From positions 496,001 to 560,000 of the forward strand of contig JACJZW010000001.1 of NCBI GenBank assembly GCA_020635355.1: DNA of 64,000 nucleotides. Reading direction: 5' to 3'. This document shows, piece by piece, positions 54,279-63,084 of the stretch. The translations under genes were made by a program, and so were the position numbers. This stretch comes from Flavobacteriales bacterium (GTDB lineage: Bacteria; Bacteroidota; Bacteroidia; NS11-12g; UBA9320). A model generated the notes under the pieces. That model was not told the DNA's origin, did not search any database, and worked only from the letters and a program-made list of their open reading frames with translations. Each line of letters begins with the position of its first letter. Within the stretch, counting starts at the first letter, position 1.

Positions 54279-54309
54279 AAAAAAAAAGAGAGTACACCAG
54301 GTACTCTCT
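54279..54309 (-). terminator. Strong terminator of the 77-aa gene
   Basis: A perfect 9-bp stem, AGAGAGTAC with GTACTCTCT (54287-54309), loop of five bases, followed on the minus strand by eight T residues (54286-54279). It is only five bases from the MFS start codon at 54274, so the MFS gene must start its own transcript within or right after it, or rely on read-through. Confidence 0.85.
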
Positions 54310-54334
54310 TCTTAAAATATCCTGTTTAAACCAA

Positions 54335-54568
54335 CTAGTTTAAGTTCACCTTTTCGTACTGCTTACCATTCCAGTAACCAAGGAATTCAATCTCTTGCTT
54401 GGAATGACGCATTAGTTGTTTGATTTCAGCCTTGGTATCCCGACTGATCAATACGTTGCTTGACGTATTATTCATGGTATTCACCACCTTCACGTTTACA
54501 TAATAAGCCTTGCGCTTCTCAACCGGTTTAGTGGCCGGTCTCCCCTGTCTTGACTTCTTTTCTGACAT
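54335..54568 (-). CDS. Small basic protein with GRP (AT-hook-like) tail (77 aa)
   Basis: The N-terminus EKKSRQGRPATKPVEKRKAYY contains a GRP core flanked by basic residues, as in AT hooks, followed by a compact domain of about 55 residues with the ending EIEFLGYWNGKQYEKVNLN. I recognise no named family. A dedicated strong terminator downstream and about 120 bases of AT-rich sequence upstream argue for a real, separately expressed gene. DNA binding is suggested only by the AT-hook-like part. Confidence 0.6.
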   Translation of the reverse strand: MSEKKSRQGRPATKPVEKRKAYYVNVKVVNTMNNTSSNVLISRDTKAEIKQLMRHSKQEIEFLGYWNGKQYEKVNLN

Positions 54569-54693
54569 AATTAGCGTCTATAAATCATATTAGCTTTATA
54601 TAACCCTCTGATACTAACAATGCAAACATATCAAAGTTTGCCTAAAATCAAAGTGCCGTTTATTCCACCATTCACAACGCTTGGATGTCCGTT

Positions 54694-55164
54694 TTAATCG
54701 TTGTGATAAGGCTCCCCTTTAAGGATGGTGAATGCCCGGTATAATTGCTCCAAAAACAACAAGCGTACCAGTTGGTGGGAATACGTCATTTCAGACATTG
54801 AAATTTTCGTATTCATCCGCTCATACAACTTGTGATCAAACCCGAATGCCCCACCAATCACAAACACCAGATTGGAATTCCCTACCATCCAATCGTTCAT
54901 TTTACCGGCAAAGGCCCGGCTGGTGTACGATTTCCCTTTTTCATCCAACCCAATCACAAAATCCGTTGTTCCAATTTCTTTCAAAAAAGCATCGGCTTCG
55001 AGTGCCTTTAATTCCATATCGGTTGAGAACTTGTTCTTTCGGATGTCCGGTAATTCTGTCCAGTTGATCCCCCCATATTTATTCAGGCGTTTGAGGTACA
55101 TCCCCATTCCTTCGGTAAGGTAGCTGGTAGATGTCTTCCCGATGGACAGTACCCTAATAGCCAT
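54694..55164 (-). CDS. rlmH: 23S rRNA (pseudouridine1915-N3)-methyltransferase RlmH
   Basis: RlmH methylates pseudouridine 1915 in helix 69 of 23S rRNA on assembled 70S ribosomes. The 156-residue SPOUT protein has FVIGLDEKGKSYTSRAFA in the middle, the SAM-knot FVIGGAFGFDHKLYERM, and the diagnostic C-terminus MTYSHQLVRLLFLEQLYRAF ending in GEPYHND. The length is exact for the family. It begins two bases after the rng stop and probably shares its transcript. Confidence 0.97.
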   Translation of the reverse strand: MAIRVLSIGKTSTSYLTEGMGMYLKRLNKYGGINWTELPDIRKNKFSTDMELKALEADAFLKEIGTTDFVIGLDEKGKSYTSRAFAGKMNDWMVGNSNLVFVIGGAFGFDHKLYERMNTKISMSEMTYSHQLVRLLFLEQLYRAFTILKGEPYHND

Positions 55165-55166
55165 TA

Positions 55167-56717
55167 TTAAAGAACTATTTCCTCTTCGTTCTCGTCAAAG
55201 AAATGATACTCTCCGTAATGGTAATTCGGGTCGGCAGAAATCTTCACTCTGGTTTTATACTTCATCCACCATTTCCAGGGCTTATTAAAGAATCCTTTCT
55301 TAAAGTAAGCTTCCAAAAATGGGTGGGTAGTTAGTTCCAATTGTTTATGCTGGCTTGATTTAACAATCTCAACCAACTTGTGTTCGATCTCATCCGTGAT
55401 GAGAATCGACGCCTCTATCTTCCCTTCACCATGGCACATTGGACAAACCTCTGTGGTGGTGATATTGGTCTCCGGTCGAACGCGTTGTCGGGTAATTTGA
55501 ACCAAACCGAATTTCGACATCGGAAGGATGGTGTGCTTAGCCCGATCATTACTCATGGCGTTCTTCAACTCCTCGAGTAATTTGCGCTTGTGCTGAGGAT
55601 TTCTCAGATCGATGAAATCAATCACAATGATTCCGCCCATGTCGCGCAGTCGCAGTTGACGCGCAATTTCGCGAGCCGCCTCAATGTTCACATTCAGCGA
55701 ATATTCGGCCGTGGTGTCTCCGCGCTTTTGCTTGTTACCACTATTCACGTCAATTACGTGAAGTGCTTCCGTGTGCTCGATAATGAGGTATGGTCCTCCT
55801 TGTAGAGCCACAGATTTGCCGAAGAGCATTTTGATTTGCTTGTCAATGCCGAACTGCGAAAAGATGGGTTCTTTTCCCTTGTAAAGCTTTAAGACCTTTA
55901 CCAACTCGGGCGACAGGTTCTGCAGGTACTGCTTCAGCTCCTCATAAAATCCTTTGTCATTGGTTACAATGGCCGAGAACTCCTGACTGAGCAGATCTCG
56001 AAGCACCAGCTGACTGCGTCTGTTTTCACCCAAAACCAAATCACCGATTCGGGCATTTTTCAGGTTCTTGATGGCCTGATCCCACTTGGATTGTATCTCA
56101 AGGAGATCCTTGTGAAGATCCTGTGCGGTTTTACCTTCAGCGGCCGTGCGGCAGATCAATCCGTAGTTCGGACTTTTCAGACTAATGGCCAGGTTTTTTA
56201 ACCGGTTGCGTTCTTCGCTGCTTTCAATCTTTTTGGATACGGTAACCGATTGAATAAACGGCACCATGATAAAGTACTTGCCGGGTATGGATAGCTCCAT
56301 ATTCAGCTTCGGCCCCTTGGATGAAATTGGCTCTTTAGCGACCTGAACAAGAATTTTTTGACCCTTTTTTAGTTGTTCGGTAATCCGACCGGTCTTGAGG
56401 GTTTCCTTCTCCAGTTTGAAATTGGTAAGGTCTCCTGATTTCAACCCTCCCTGGAGGGCCATTCGGGTGAGCTTGTTCAGCGACCGAATGTTTGGGCCCA
56501 TGTCCTGATAATGCAGGAAAGCGTCCCGTTGATGCCCCACGTCAATGAATGCGGCATTCAATTCTTGTTTAAACTTCTTTACTACCCCCAGGTACAGATC
56601 ACCAACTGAGAATTTGGAGGAGAAATCCTCCTGATGTAATTCAACCAGTTTCCTGTCCTGAAGTAGAGCTATCTTTTCACCCGCAGAGCTGAAATCAATA
56701 ATCAACTCGTTTGCCAA
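55167..56717 (-). CDS. rng: Ribonuclease G/E
   Basis: A 516-residue RNase E/G: N-terminal S1-type RNA-binding domain (LYLGVVKKFKQELNAAFIDVGHQRDAFLH), RNase H-like part, then the catalytic DNase I-like domain with IIVIDFIDLRNPQHKRKLLE (metal-binding Asp) and IEHTEALHVIDVNSG, and the zinc-link CPMCHGEGKI. There is no long C-terminal degradosome scaffold, so this is the RNase G-like form. It cleaves single-stranded AU-rich RNA and matures 5S or 16S rRNA. It lies in the order HU, TPR, small basic protein, rng, rlmH, all on the minus strand. Confidence 0.96.
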   Translation of the reverse strand: MANELIIDFSSAGEKIALLQDRKLVELHQEDFSSKFSVGDLYLGVVKKFKQELNAAFIDVGHQRDAFLHYQDMGPNIRSLNKLTRMALQGGLKSGDLTNFKLEKETLKTGRITEQLKKGQKILVQVAKEPISSKGPKLNMELSIPGKYFIMVPFIQSVTVSKKIESSEERNRLKNLAISLKSPNYGLICRTAAEGKTAQDLHKDLLEIQSKWDQAIKNLKNARIGDLVLGENRRSQLVLRDLLSQEFSAIVTNDKGFYEELKQYLQNLSPELVKVLKLYKGKEPIFSQFGIDKQIKMLFGKSVALQGGPYLIIEHTEALHVIDVNSGNKQKRGDTTAEYSLNVNIEAAREIARQLRLRDMGGIIVIDFIDLRNPQHKRKLLEELKNAMSNDRAKHTILPMSKFGLVQITRQRVRPETNITTTEVCPMCHGEGKIEASILITDEIEHKLVEIVKSSQHKQLELTTHPFLEAYFKKGFFNKPWKWWMKYKTRVKISADPNYHYGEYHFFDENEEEIVL

Positions 56718-56727
56718 GGTTCAGATA

Positions 56728-56817
56728 TTATTTTTTCTTGTGACGATTTTTTCTCAATCGTTTTTTGCGCTTGTGGGTAGCGATCTTATGTCGCTTACGT
56801 TTCTTTCCGCTAGGCAT
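56728..56817 (-). CDS. 29-residue highly basic protein, bS22/AURKAIP1-COX24-like
   Basis: A short frame from ATG 56817 encodes MPSGKKRKRHKIATHKRKK followed by RLRKNRHKKK and a stop. About half the residues are Lys or Arg. The pattern resembles the AURKAIP1/COX24 (DUF1713) domain and the tiny mycobacterial ribosomal protein bS22 (KKRRKRM...KKHRKLLRR), and such 29-residue frames occur just before rng in Bacteroidota. It is probably a ribosome-associated extension protein; that role is inferred. Spacing to rng (10 bases) and to the TPR gene (13 bases) is operon-like. Automatic callers often miss it because of size. Confidence 0.75.
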   Translation of the reverse strand: MPSGKKRKRHKIATHKRKKRLRKNRHKKK

Positions 56818-56830
56818 ATATAAACAATCT

Positions 56831-57373
56831 TTAATTCTTCTCGTTTTCCGGTACTACCTGATTATCAGATTGTAACCGCCCATCCAGCATATCGAGTTGT
56901 TCCCGGTATACTTGATTTTGGGGCTGCAAAGTTAGCAATTTCTGATATCTTTCCCTCGCTTTTTCTAACTGTCCACTTTGAATCGCTAATTCCGCCAATG
57001 TCTCCAAGGCCGGAATGTTATTTGAATCCTGTTGGATGATGGAAAGAAGCGATCGTACACCACCCATTACATCTTCATTTGAGCTGGCCAATTCAATCTT
57101 GAGTCGGGCAGCTGCGACTTTCTCCTCATCGGTTAATTGTCCGGAACTTTCCAACTCCTTGAACACTTGCAGTTGAGAAACAGGATTCTTCTGTGCGAAA
57201 GACGGATCCCGCAGTATATGAAGTAATTCATCCTCACTACGAACTGGTTCAACTTCCTGTTGGTCAGGTGATGGATCAGTGGGTGAAGAGGATTTGGAAT
57301 TAAAGCCACGAATCGACAATGTGACCATCAAAACCAGGGTAACCAAGATGGCTACCAGATAGACTTTTTTCAA
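56831..57373 (-). CDS. Membrane-anchored TPR protein (180 aa)
   Basis: An N-terminal uncleaved helix (YLVAILVTLVLMVTLSIRG) anchors the protein in the inner membrane. After an acidic, proline-rich linker come about three TPR-like helical repeats (about 60-160), ending in ESSGQL-type and QLEKARERYQKLLTLQPQNQVYREQLDML. It has no catalytic motif and likely mediates protein contacts. It lies 26 bases after the HU gene and 13 bases before the small basic protein gene, within the HU-to-rlmH run. Confidence 0.8.
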   Translation of the reverse strand: MKKVYLVAILVTLVLMVTLSIRGFNSKSSSPTDPSPDQQEVEPVRSEDELLHILRDPSFAQKNPVSQLQVFKELESSGQLTDEEKVAAARLKIELASSNEDVMGGVRSLLSIIQQDSNNIPALETLAELAIQSGQLEKARERYQKLLTLQPQNQVYREQLDMLDGRLQSDNQVVPENEKN

Positions 57374-57399
57374 TGAAATCGAAGCTTAGAAAGTGAACT

Positions 57400-57699
57400 C
57401 TACAGAAGGCGCTTTACTTCCTCGCTCTTCTTGATCTTGTCTACAAATGTCTTTGCAGGCTTGAACTTTGGAATAAAGTGTTCCGGAATGGTGATCTGGG
57501 TGTTCTTGGATATGTTTCGAGCAATTTTTCTGGCCCGCTTTTTTAAGGTAAAACTACCAAAGCCGCGGAAGTAAACATTCTCACCGGTAGCCAGCGAAGA
57601 CTTCACAACCTTGAAAAAAGATTCTACAGTTTGCTGGACATCATTCTTTTCGATGCCGGTGCGTTCTGCAATTTCATTGATTACTTCTGCTTTGGTCAT
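57400..57699 (-). CDS. HU/IHF-family DNA-binding protein
   Basis: A 99-residue HU-fold protein: MTKAEVINEIAERTGIEKNDVQQTVESFF (helical base), then GENVYFRGFGSFTLKKRARKIARN and a beta arm (IPEHFIPKFKPAKTF). It bends DNA and shapes the nucleoid. The DNA-intercalating Pro in IPEHFIPKF is the usual one. It is the first gene of the minus-strand run towards rlmH and is divergent from mutY. A TTG-N17-TATAATTG element is a possible promoter. Confidence 0.93.
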   Translation of the reverse strand: MTKAEVINEIAERTGIEKNDVQQTVESFFKVVKSSLATGENVYFRGFGSFTLKKRARKIARNISKNTQITIPEHFIPKFKPAKTFVDKIKKSEEVKRLL

Positions 57700-57743
57700 T
57701 GCCTTGTTGTTTTTTATCCAATATTTGCCCCGAGTTACTCATG

Positions 57744-57771
57744 CAATTATAGATAAATATTTCATAATCAA
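57744..57771 (-). promoter_or_regulatory. Possible promoter of the HU gene
   Basis: On the minus strand TTG (57771-57769), 17 bases, then TATAATTG (57751-57744), one base off TAnnTTTG. The region is AT-rich and lies 45-70 bases before the HU start. Confidence 0.4.
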
Positions 57772-57797
57772 GTCATAATTGCTTTCAGAAATTAAAA

Positions 57798-58868
57798 TTG
57801 TCTCCTCATTACCAACTACATACCGACCTGTTGAACTGGTATCGGCACAATCATCGAGAATTGCCGTGGAGGGAAAATTCGTCCCCTTATCGTGTCTGGT
57901 TGAGTGAAATAATTCTGCAACAAACTCGGGTTGATCAAGGCCTCCCCTATTACCTGAAATTTGTGGATCATTACCCAACCGTTCGCCATTTGGCTGAAGC
58001 CGATTTGGACCTTGTACTCAAGGACTGGCAGGGACTCGGATATTATTCCCGGGCCCGAAATATGCACCAATGCGCTCAGGTTGTGATGGATCAATTCAAC
58101 GGTGAATTTCCAAAATCAGCCTCTGAATTAGCTAAACTTCCGGGAATTGGGCCTTATACTGCATCAGCCATTGCCTCCATTTGCTTTCAGGAGCCCACCG
58201 CGGTGGTGGATGGAAATGTATTTCGTGTCGTTGCCCGCCTCACCAATTCCAACATCCCGATAAACAGTACGGAGGGAAAACGATACTTCGCCACCGAAGC
58301 TCATCACTTGCTGAACCCCGTAGATCCCGGTACGCACAACCAGGCAATGATGGAGTTGGGGGCGTTGGTATGCACACCAAGGAACCCCAGTTGCCCAGTG
58401 TGTCCCCTTCGTCTGTACTGTGACGGCCTCAAGAATAATCGTGTTGATGAACTCCCGGTCAAAATGGGGAAGTCCGTTCGCAGGACCCGATATTTCAACT
58501 ACCTGGTGGTTCAAACCGACTGTTTATTCATCCGTCAACGTCTGGATCGGGATGTGTGGTTCATGCTTCATGATTTCCCCTTGGTTGAGACGGAAGAAAA
58601 GGTGAACAACTGGTCTGAAGTCATCAGTCTGTTTCAAACCAAGTACGATCTTGATTTAGGGAACGATACCAACTTATTGGACCCCGTTCATGAAAAGCAC
58701 ATTCTCAGTCATCAGACCATTCAGGCGACTTTTTGGCGATTACAACCAAAATCCATCCGGTTTGGAGCAGATTCGAATATTTTTGAAGCTGATTTGGAAG
58801 ATATTGAGGAACGATATGCCGTTCCAATATTGATTAAAAACTATCTTAGTAATCTCAACGCGAAATAA
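57798..58868 (+). CDS. mutY: A/G-specific adenine glycosylase MutY
   Basis: MutY removes adenine paired with 8-oxoguanine. The 356-residue protein has the HhH-GPD domain with ENSSPYRVWLSEIILQQTRVDQG (catalytic Glu in SEIILQQT), the hairpin LPGIGPYTASAIASICF and catalytic Asp in VVDGNVFRVVAR, and the [4Fe-4S] loop with cysteines in CTPRNPSCPVCPLRLYC (spacing 6-2-5). The C-terminal Nudix-like domain checks 8-oxoG. Start is TTG 57798. It leads the mutY-ssb-gldE-gldD unit, divergent from HU, an order common in Bacteroidota. Its stop overlaps the ssb ATG (TAATG). Confidence 0.95.
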   Translation: MSPHYQLHTDLLNWYRHNHRELPWRENSSPYRVWLSEIILQQTRVDQGLPYYLKFVDHYPTVRHLAEADLDLVLKDWQGLGYYSRARNMHQCAQVVMDQFNGEFPKSASELAKLPGIGPYTASAIASICFQEPTAVVDGNVFRVVARLTNSNIPINSTEGKRYFATEAHHLLNPVDPGTHNQAMMELGALVCTPRNPSCPVCPLRLYCDGLKNNRVDELPVKMGKSVRRTRYFNYLVVQTDCLFIRQRLDRDVWFMLHDFPLVETEEKVNNWSEVISLFQTKYDLDLGNDTNLLDPVHEKHILSHQTIQATFWRLQPKSIRFGADSNIFEADLEDIEERYAVPILIKNYLSNLNAK

Positions 58869-59311
58869 TGTCGGTTAATAAAGTCATACTCATCGGAAAT
58901 CTTGGATCTGATCCGGAAGTACGCTATATGGATGGTAACCGGGTTGTGGCAAATTTTTCACTCGCCACTAATGAAACATATACTGATCGGGATGGTAATC
59001 GGGTAACCCAAACAGAATGGCATCGAGTTGAGATGTGGGATGGCCTGGCCAAGATTGCTGAAAAATATCTTCGAAAAGGAAAGTTGATCTATCTGGAAGG
59101 TAAGATCAAGACCGATAAATGGACGGACAAAGATGGTCACGATAAGTACATCACCCGAATCCGTGCGAATACGATGCAGATGTTGGGTGGCTCAGATCAA
59201 TCATCCGGCACAGGAACTGAATCGCAAACACAAGACAACCATACCGATTCACCGGCATCATCCCAACCATCCAATGAGGAAACAAACACCTTTGAGGATT
59301 TGCCTTTTTAA
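58868..59311 (+). CDS. ssb: Single-stranded DNA-binding protein
   Basis: A typical SSB (147 aa): OB fold starting MSVNKVILIGNLGSDPEVRYM, with ANFSLATNETY, TQTEWHRVEMWDGLAKIAEKYL and IYLEGKIKTDKW, and ending in a Ser/Thr/Gln-rich linker plus the acidic C-terminal tip TFEDLPF that recruits DNA repair and replication partners. The DLPF variant of the tip is usual in Bacteroidota. It is translationally coupled to mutY by TAATG. Confidence 0.97.
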   Translation: MSVNKVILIGNLGSDPEVRYMDGNRVVANFSLATNETYTDRDGNRVTQTEWHRVEMWDGLAKIAEKYLRKGKLIYLEGKIKTDKWTDKDGHDKYITRIRANTMQMLGGSDQSSGTGTESQTQDNHTDSPASSQPSNEETNTFEDLPF

Positions 59312-59320
59312 TGCACACAC

Positions 59321-60724
59321 TTGGAAGGAGAACCTGAACAACCGATACGTTTTATTTTAGCCACCATCGCAGATTCTGCGGATGTCTTAAGTACGTCTTC
59401 TCTGATTGCCTACGGGCTTATTATCCTGTTCCTGATCATCCTTTCCGGATTGATATCGGGCTCGGAAAATGCCTACTTCAGTCTCTCGGCCTCGGATATC
59501 AGTCAATTAAACTCAGATGATAGCAAATCATCAAGCTTTGCTCTGCGGTTAATTAATGAGCCGGACAGATGGATTGCCAGCCGACAGCTGTTGGCCACCA
59601 TCCTGATTCTGAACAATTTCATCAACATTACCATCATCATTCTTTCCTCCTTTGTAATGGAATCGCTGTGGCCGGTTGATGTAACCTACCCGTTCTGGTT
59701 AACTTTCTCGGTGAACGTCATTCTAATCACCTTCATCCTGGTTCTTTTTGGTGAAGTAATACCTAAAATTTATGCGACGCAGAACAACTTACAATTGGTT
59801 CATCTAACCGCTGCCCCATTGTTCTATGCCCGGAAAATTCTGAAACCCTTTGTATGGTCGCTTACGAAAAGTACGTTGTTGATCGATAAGAAGATCAGAA
59901 AGACACCGGATAACGTTTCCCTGGAAGAATTGAATCAGGCCATTGAAATTGCATCGGAAGACGACAACATTGAGGAGAAAAATATCCTGAAGGGAATTGT
60001 AAACTTCGGCAACATTAGTGTAAAGCAAATCATGCGTCCACGCGTGGATGTGTGTTCGCTCGATCTCACCACGGAGGATGATGAACTCTTCCGTCAGATC
60101 AGGGAATGGGGGTATTCCAGAATTCCGATTCATCGGGAAAATTTTGACACCATTGAAGGTGTGCTCTACATCAAAGATCTGTTGCCCATCATTGCCGGCA
60201 AGACTAAACGGCCGTGGCAGGAATTGATTCGCCCGCCCTTCTTCGTACCGGCCAATAAAAAAATCGATGATTTGCTTGAGGAGTTTCAGGAGAAACGCAT
60301 TCATATGGCTATCGTGGTAGATGAATATGGCGGTTCATCTGGTCTGGTAACCATGGAAGATGTCTTGGAAGAAATCTTTGGAGATCTCAAAGACGAGTTT
60401 GATGAAGACGAGATAATCTACTCCAAGCTCGATGAGAACGAGTACATCTTTGAAGGAAAGATCCTGCTCACCGATATGTGTCGGATCTTTGATGTACGAT
60501 CGGATTACTTTGCCGAAGTAAAGGGTGAAGCTGATACGTTGGGCGGAATGCTTATGGAGGTATTCAAGGATATCCCCAAGCGCGGCAGCGAAACCACGGT
60601 TGAGGAGTTTCATTTCAAGGTGGAAAGTGCCGACTCACGCAGAATCAAACGTGTAAAAGTGGAATATGCCGAACAGCTGCCATCGTCAGAGGAAGAAGAA
60701 CATAATGACCAAATTGAATCTTAA
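59321..60724 (+). CDS. gldE: Gliding-motility protein GldE (CorC/HlyC-like CBS protein)
   Basis: The 467-residue protein has a DUF21 membrane part (four helices, about 20-190, with SGLISGSENAYFSLSASDISQL), two CBS domains (about 240-355: IMRPRVDVCSLDL, DEYGGSSGLVTMEDVLEEIFG) and a C-terminal CorC/HlyC transporter-associated domain. The name GldE follows its place between ssb and gldD, the fixed partner order in Bacteroidota where GldE supports gliding and type IX secretion. Otherwise it is a hemolysin/CorC-like protein. The TTG at 59321 is the available start; the true start may be slightly downstream because the first 15 residues are not conserved-looking. Confidence 0.9.
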   Translation: MEGEPEQPIRFILATIADSADVLSTSSLIAYGLIILFLIILSGLISGSENAYFSLSASDISQLNSDDSKSSSFALRLINEPDRWIASRQLLATILILNNFINITIIILSSFVMESLWPVDVTYPFWLTFSVNVILITFILVLFGEVIPKIYATQNNLQLVHLTAAPLFYARKILKPFVWSLTKSTLLIDKKIRKTPDNVSLEELNQAIEIASEDDNIEEKNILKGIVNFGNISVKQIMRPRVDVCSLDLTTEDDELFRQIREWGYSRIPIHRENFDTIEGVLYIKDLLPIIAGKTKRPWQELIRPPFFVPANKKIDDLLEEFQEKRIHMAIVVDEYGGSSGLVTMEDVLEEIFGDLKDEFDEDEIIYSKLDENEYIFEGKILLTDMCRIFDVRSDYFAEVKGEADTLGGMLMEVFKDIPKRGSETTVEEFHFKVESADSRRIKRVKVEYAEQLPSSEEEEHNDQIES

Positions 60725-61292
60725 ACTTACCGTTTATTCACTGATACTTCTCGGTTTATGGGGCTGTACATCGTATACACCCAAACCACATGGTTATCCG
60801 AGAATTGACTTTCCGGAACGTGAATACCAAACCTTTGATCCAGACTGTTCATTCTCGTTTGAAATCCCCACCTATGCCAGGATGTATCGCGACACCCATG
60901 AACGTGCGGAACCGTGCTGGTATAATATGACCTTTCCCGTGTTTGATGCGACCTTATATCTCAGCTATAAAGCCGTAAACAGTCCGGAACATTTGGATAC
61001 GCTTAGCGAAGAAGCCTATAAACTGGCCATGAAGAATAACATAAAGGCCGATGTGATTAACGAAACGGAGATTTTGGACACGTCATCCGGCAATTTCGGA
61101 ATCCTGTATGATCTCTACGGTGAAACGGCTACTCCGTTCAACTTCTACATTACAGACCGAAAAGATCACTACATCCGAGGGGCGTTTTACTTCAACGAAC
61201 ACACCAAAACAGATTCAGTAGCCCCAATCTTTGACTTCATCAAAGATGATTTGTTACACTTGATTAATACCTTGGAATGGAAGGCGAATTAA
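60705..61292 (+). CDS. gldD: Gliding-motility lipoprotein GldD
   Basis: From ATG 60705 the product (195 aa) has a lipoprotein signal MTKLNLKLTVYSLILLGLWGC with the acylated cysteine at residue 21, followed by the GldD hallmark YTPKPHGYPRIDFPEREYQ and later DCSFSFEIPTYAR and WYNMTFPVFDATLYLSY. GldD is needed for gliding and acts with the T9SS machinery in the envelope. It overlaps the end of gldE by 20 bases. The T9SS cargo in this window supports the system being functional. Confidence 0.95.
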   Translation: MTKLNLKLTVYSLILLGLWGCTSYTPKPHGYPRIDFPEREYQTFDPDCSFSFEIPTYARMYRDTHERAEPCWYNMTFPVFDATLYLSYKAVNSPEHLDTLSEEAYKLAMKNNIKADVINETEILDTSSGNFGILYDLYGETATPFNFYITDRKDHYIRGAFYFNEHTKTDSVAPIFDFIKDDLLHLINTLEWKAN

Positions 61293-62152
61293 CGAATTCG
61301 CAAACGCTGCCCAACACGAAGTGTTGATGTACTTCGAATGCCATTGAGTCTACAAATACGGGTTACGGTTGTTCCATATCTGCGGCTAATCGCCCACAGG
61401 GTATCTCCACTTCTAACCCGATGATAAACGGCCTGAGTTTTTGGCGGACTAACTGCTTTGAAGTCGGCTACCGTTAGATTCAAGGTATCCATTTTCAGCG
61501 AGCTGGAATCAAAGGCAATGATGGTATTGGGGTTGATTGGCAAGCCTTTATAGCGCACTTCGAAGTGAAGGTGTGGTCCGGTTGATCGGCCCGTGCTTCC
61601 TCCCAGGCCAATGATTTCACCTGCACGAACGGTTTGATTGGGCTGAACCATACGTTCTGAGAGATGACCGTACAGGGTTTCCAATCCGTTGTAGTGACGA
61701 ATCATCACATAATGTCCAAATCCGCCGTAATTGTATTTACTGATCCGAACAACCCCGTCAAATGCTGCGTAAATGGGATCACCAGTTTCCAGATCGATAT
61801 CTACTCCCTTGTGCATGCGGTAATGACGCCAGCCATAATCGCTGTTAATCACTCCTGGACAAGGATGGAAATAATCGCAATCATCTTCTGTAAGCTTCAG
61901 ACAGATGCCATCGATGCTATCCCGGGCGTTCAGATTTGGGAGGTTTACGTTGAGTGAATCCCAACTGTTATCGTACATATCCGCACAGGGAATCAACTCA
62001 TGGTCGAAATCCCACCAGGCAACAAAGGCTGATTCGTCGTAGAACGAATCGGTCTCAAATTCCCCTTCACCATCGATATCGGCAAACTCCAAATCCTGAG
62101 CTTTCAGGAATGGAGCGATAAAGAGCAATCCAATAATTAGACTTAGGCGCAT
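61289..62152 (-). CDS. M23 metallopeptidase with C-terminal LysM domain
   Basis: A 287-residue exported protein (signal MRLSLIIGLLFIAPFLKAQ). The LytM/M23 domain (about 90-195) has the zinc ligands in YRMHKGVDIDLETG (H-x-x-x-D) and GPHLHFEVRYKG (H-x-H), plus the family glycines in GGFGHYVMIRHYNGLETLYGHL. A LysM domain (RVRSGDTLWAISRRYGT) closes the chain and binds peptidoglycan. It probably cuts cross-links or activates amidases. It overlaps ribF by ten bases, and the two share a strand with truB. Confidence 0.93.
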   Translation of the reverse strand: MRLSLIIGLLFIAPFLKAQDLEFADIDGEGEFETDSFYDESAFVAWWDFDHELIPCADMYDNSWDSLNVNLPNLNARDSIDGICLKLTEDDCDYFHPCPGVINSDYGWRHYRMHKGVDIDLETGDPIYAAFDGVVRISKYNYGGFGHYVMIRHYNGLETLYGHLSERMVQPNQTVRAGEIIGLGGSTGRSTGPHLHFEVRYKGLPINPNTIIAFDSSSLKMDTLNLTVADFKAVSPPKTQAVYHRVRSGDTLWAISRRYGTTVTRICRLNGIRSTSTLRVGQRLRIR

Positions 62153-63084
62153 ACGTTTTTTAACAAGTTACGAGCGTTTGCTTCGTCGATTTTGAGTTGA
62201 TGGATCAACCCATCGACGTTCGCGAATTTAATCTCATCTCTGAGTCTATCAACGAATTCTATGGTGATTTCTTGCCCATACAAATCGGCGGTGAAGTCAA
62301 AAATGTTCACTTCCATATTTACTTCACCATTTCCAAAGGTTGGTTTGGTGCCAATATTCATCATACCACCCAACACCTGATCCGTTGAGTACAGCTTCAC
62401 GCATACGGCATAAACCCCTGTTGCCGGGGAAATTTTATAGGAATCCGTTTGGCGGATATTCGCCGTTGGATACCCCAATTTAGATCCTCGTTTCTCCCCG
62501 TGAATCACCTGTCCGGTCAGAGCAAATCGTCGTCCAAGAAGTTTACCGGCTTGCACAACATTCCCCTCCAGAATGGAGGTACGGATGGTAGAACTGCTCA
62601 CCTTACAATCATCAATATCGTGTCGGGAAATTTCCTCCACTTCAAATTCGAAGATCTTGGCGTATTCCATTAAGTCGTCGATATCGCCCTCCCGGTTCTT
62701 GCCAAATCGATGGTCATAGCCAATAATGAATTTGGTAATGTTCAAATGGCTATTCAGCATTTTTACGAATTCATACGGCTCCAACCTACTCAATTCCTTG
62801 GTGAAAGGCAGAACAATCAGGTAATCAAGCCCGAACTCCCGTAACCAGTCTGACTTTTCATGTAGAGTGGTTAGGAGCTTTAGCTCATTATCATCCGGAT
62901 AGAGAACCAATCTCGGGTGAGGGTAGAATGTGAGCAATACGGATTTGGCATGTGATTTTTTTGCCTCATTCACAATTCGTTTGAGAATCTTTTGATGCCC
63001 GAGATGGATGCCATCAAAGGTACCTTGCGTCAGCACGACGGGACCGTCGAACGTAAAATCTTCTAACCGATGAAGGATTTTCAT
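62143..63084 (-). CDS. ribF: Bifunctional riboflavin kinase / FAD synthetase
   Basis: RibF makes FMN and FAD from riboflavin, cofactors used by the NQR complex. The 313-residue protein has the N-terminal FAD synthetase domain with the nucleotidyltransferase motif TQGTFDGIHLGHQKIL and KFIIGYDHRFGKNREGD, and the C-terminal flavokinase domain with GKLLGRRFALTGQVIHGEKRG, LGYPTANI and GVYAVCVKL. The length is standard. It sits 21 bases after truB. No FMN riboswitch is seen ahead of it. Confidence 0.97.
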   Translation of the reverse strand: MKILHRLEDFTFDGPVVLTQGTFDGIHLGHQKILKRIVNEAKKSHAKSVLLTFYPHPRLVLYPDDNELKLLTTLHEKSDWLREFGLDYLIVLPFTKELSRLEPYEFVKMLNSHLNITKFIIGYDHRFGKNREGDIDDLMEYAKIFEFEVEEISRHDIDDCKVSSSTIRTSILEGNVVQAGKLLGRRFALTGQVIHGEKRGSKLGYPTANIRQTDSYKISPATGVYAVCVKLYSTDQVLGGMMNIGTKPTFGNGEVNMEVNIFDFTADLYGQEITIEFVDRLRDEIKFANVDGLIHQLKIDEANARNLLKNVCA

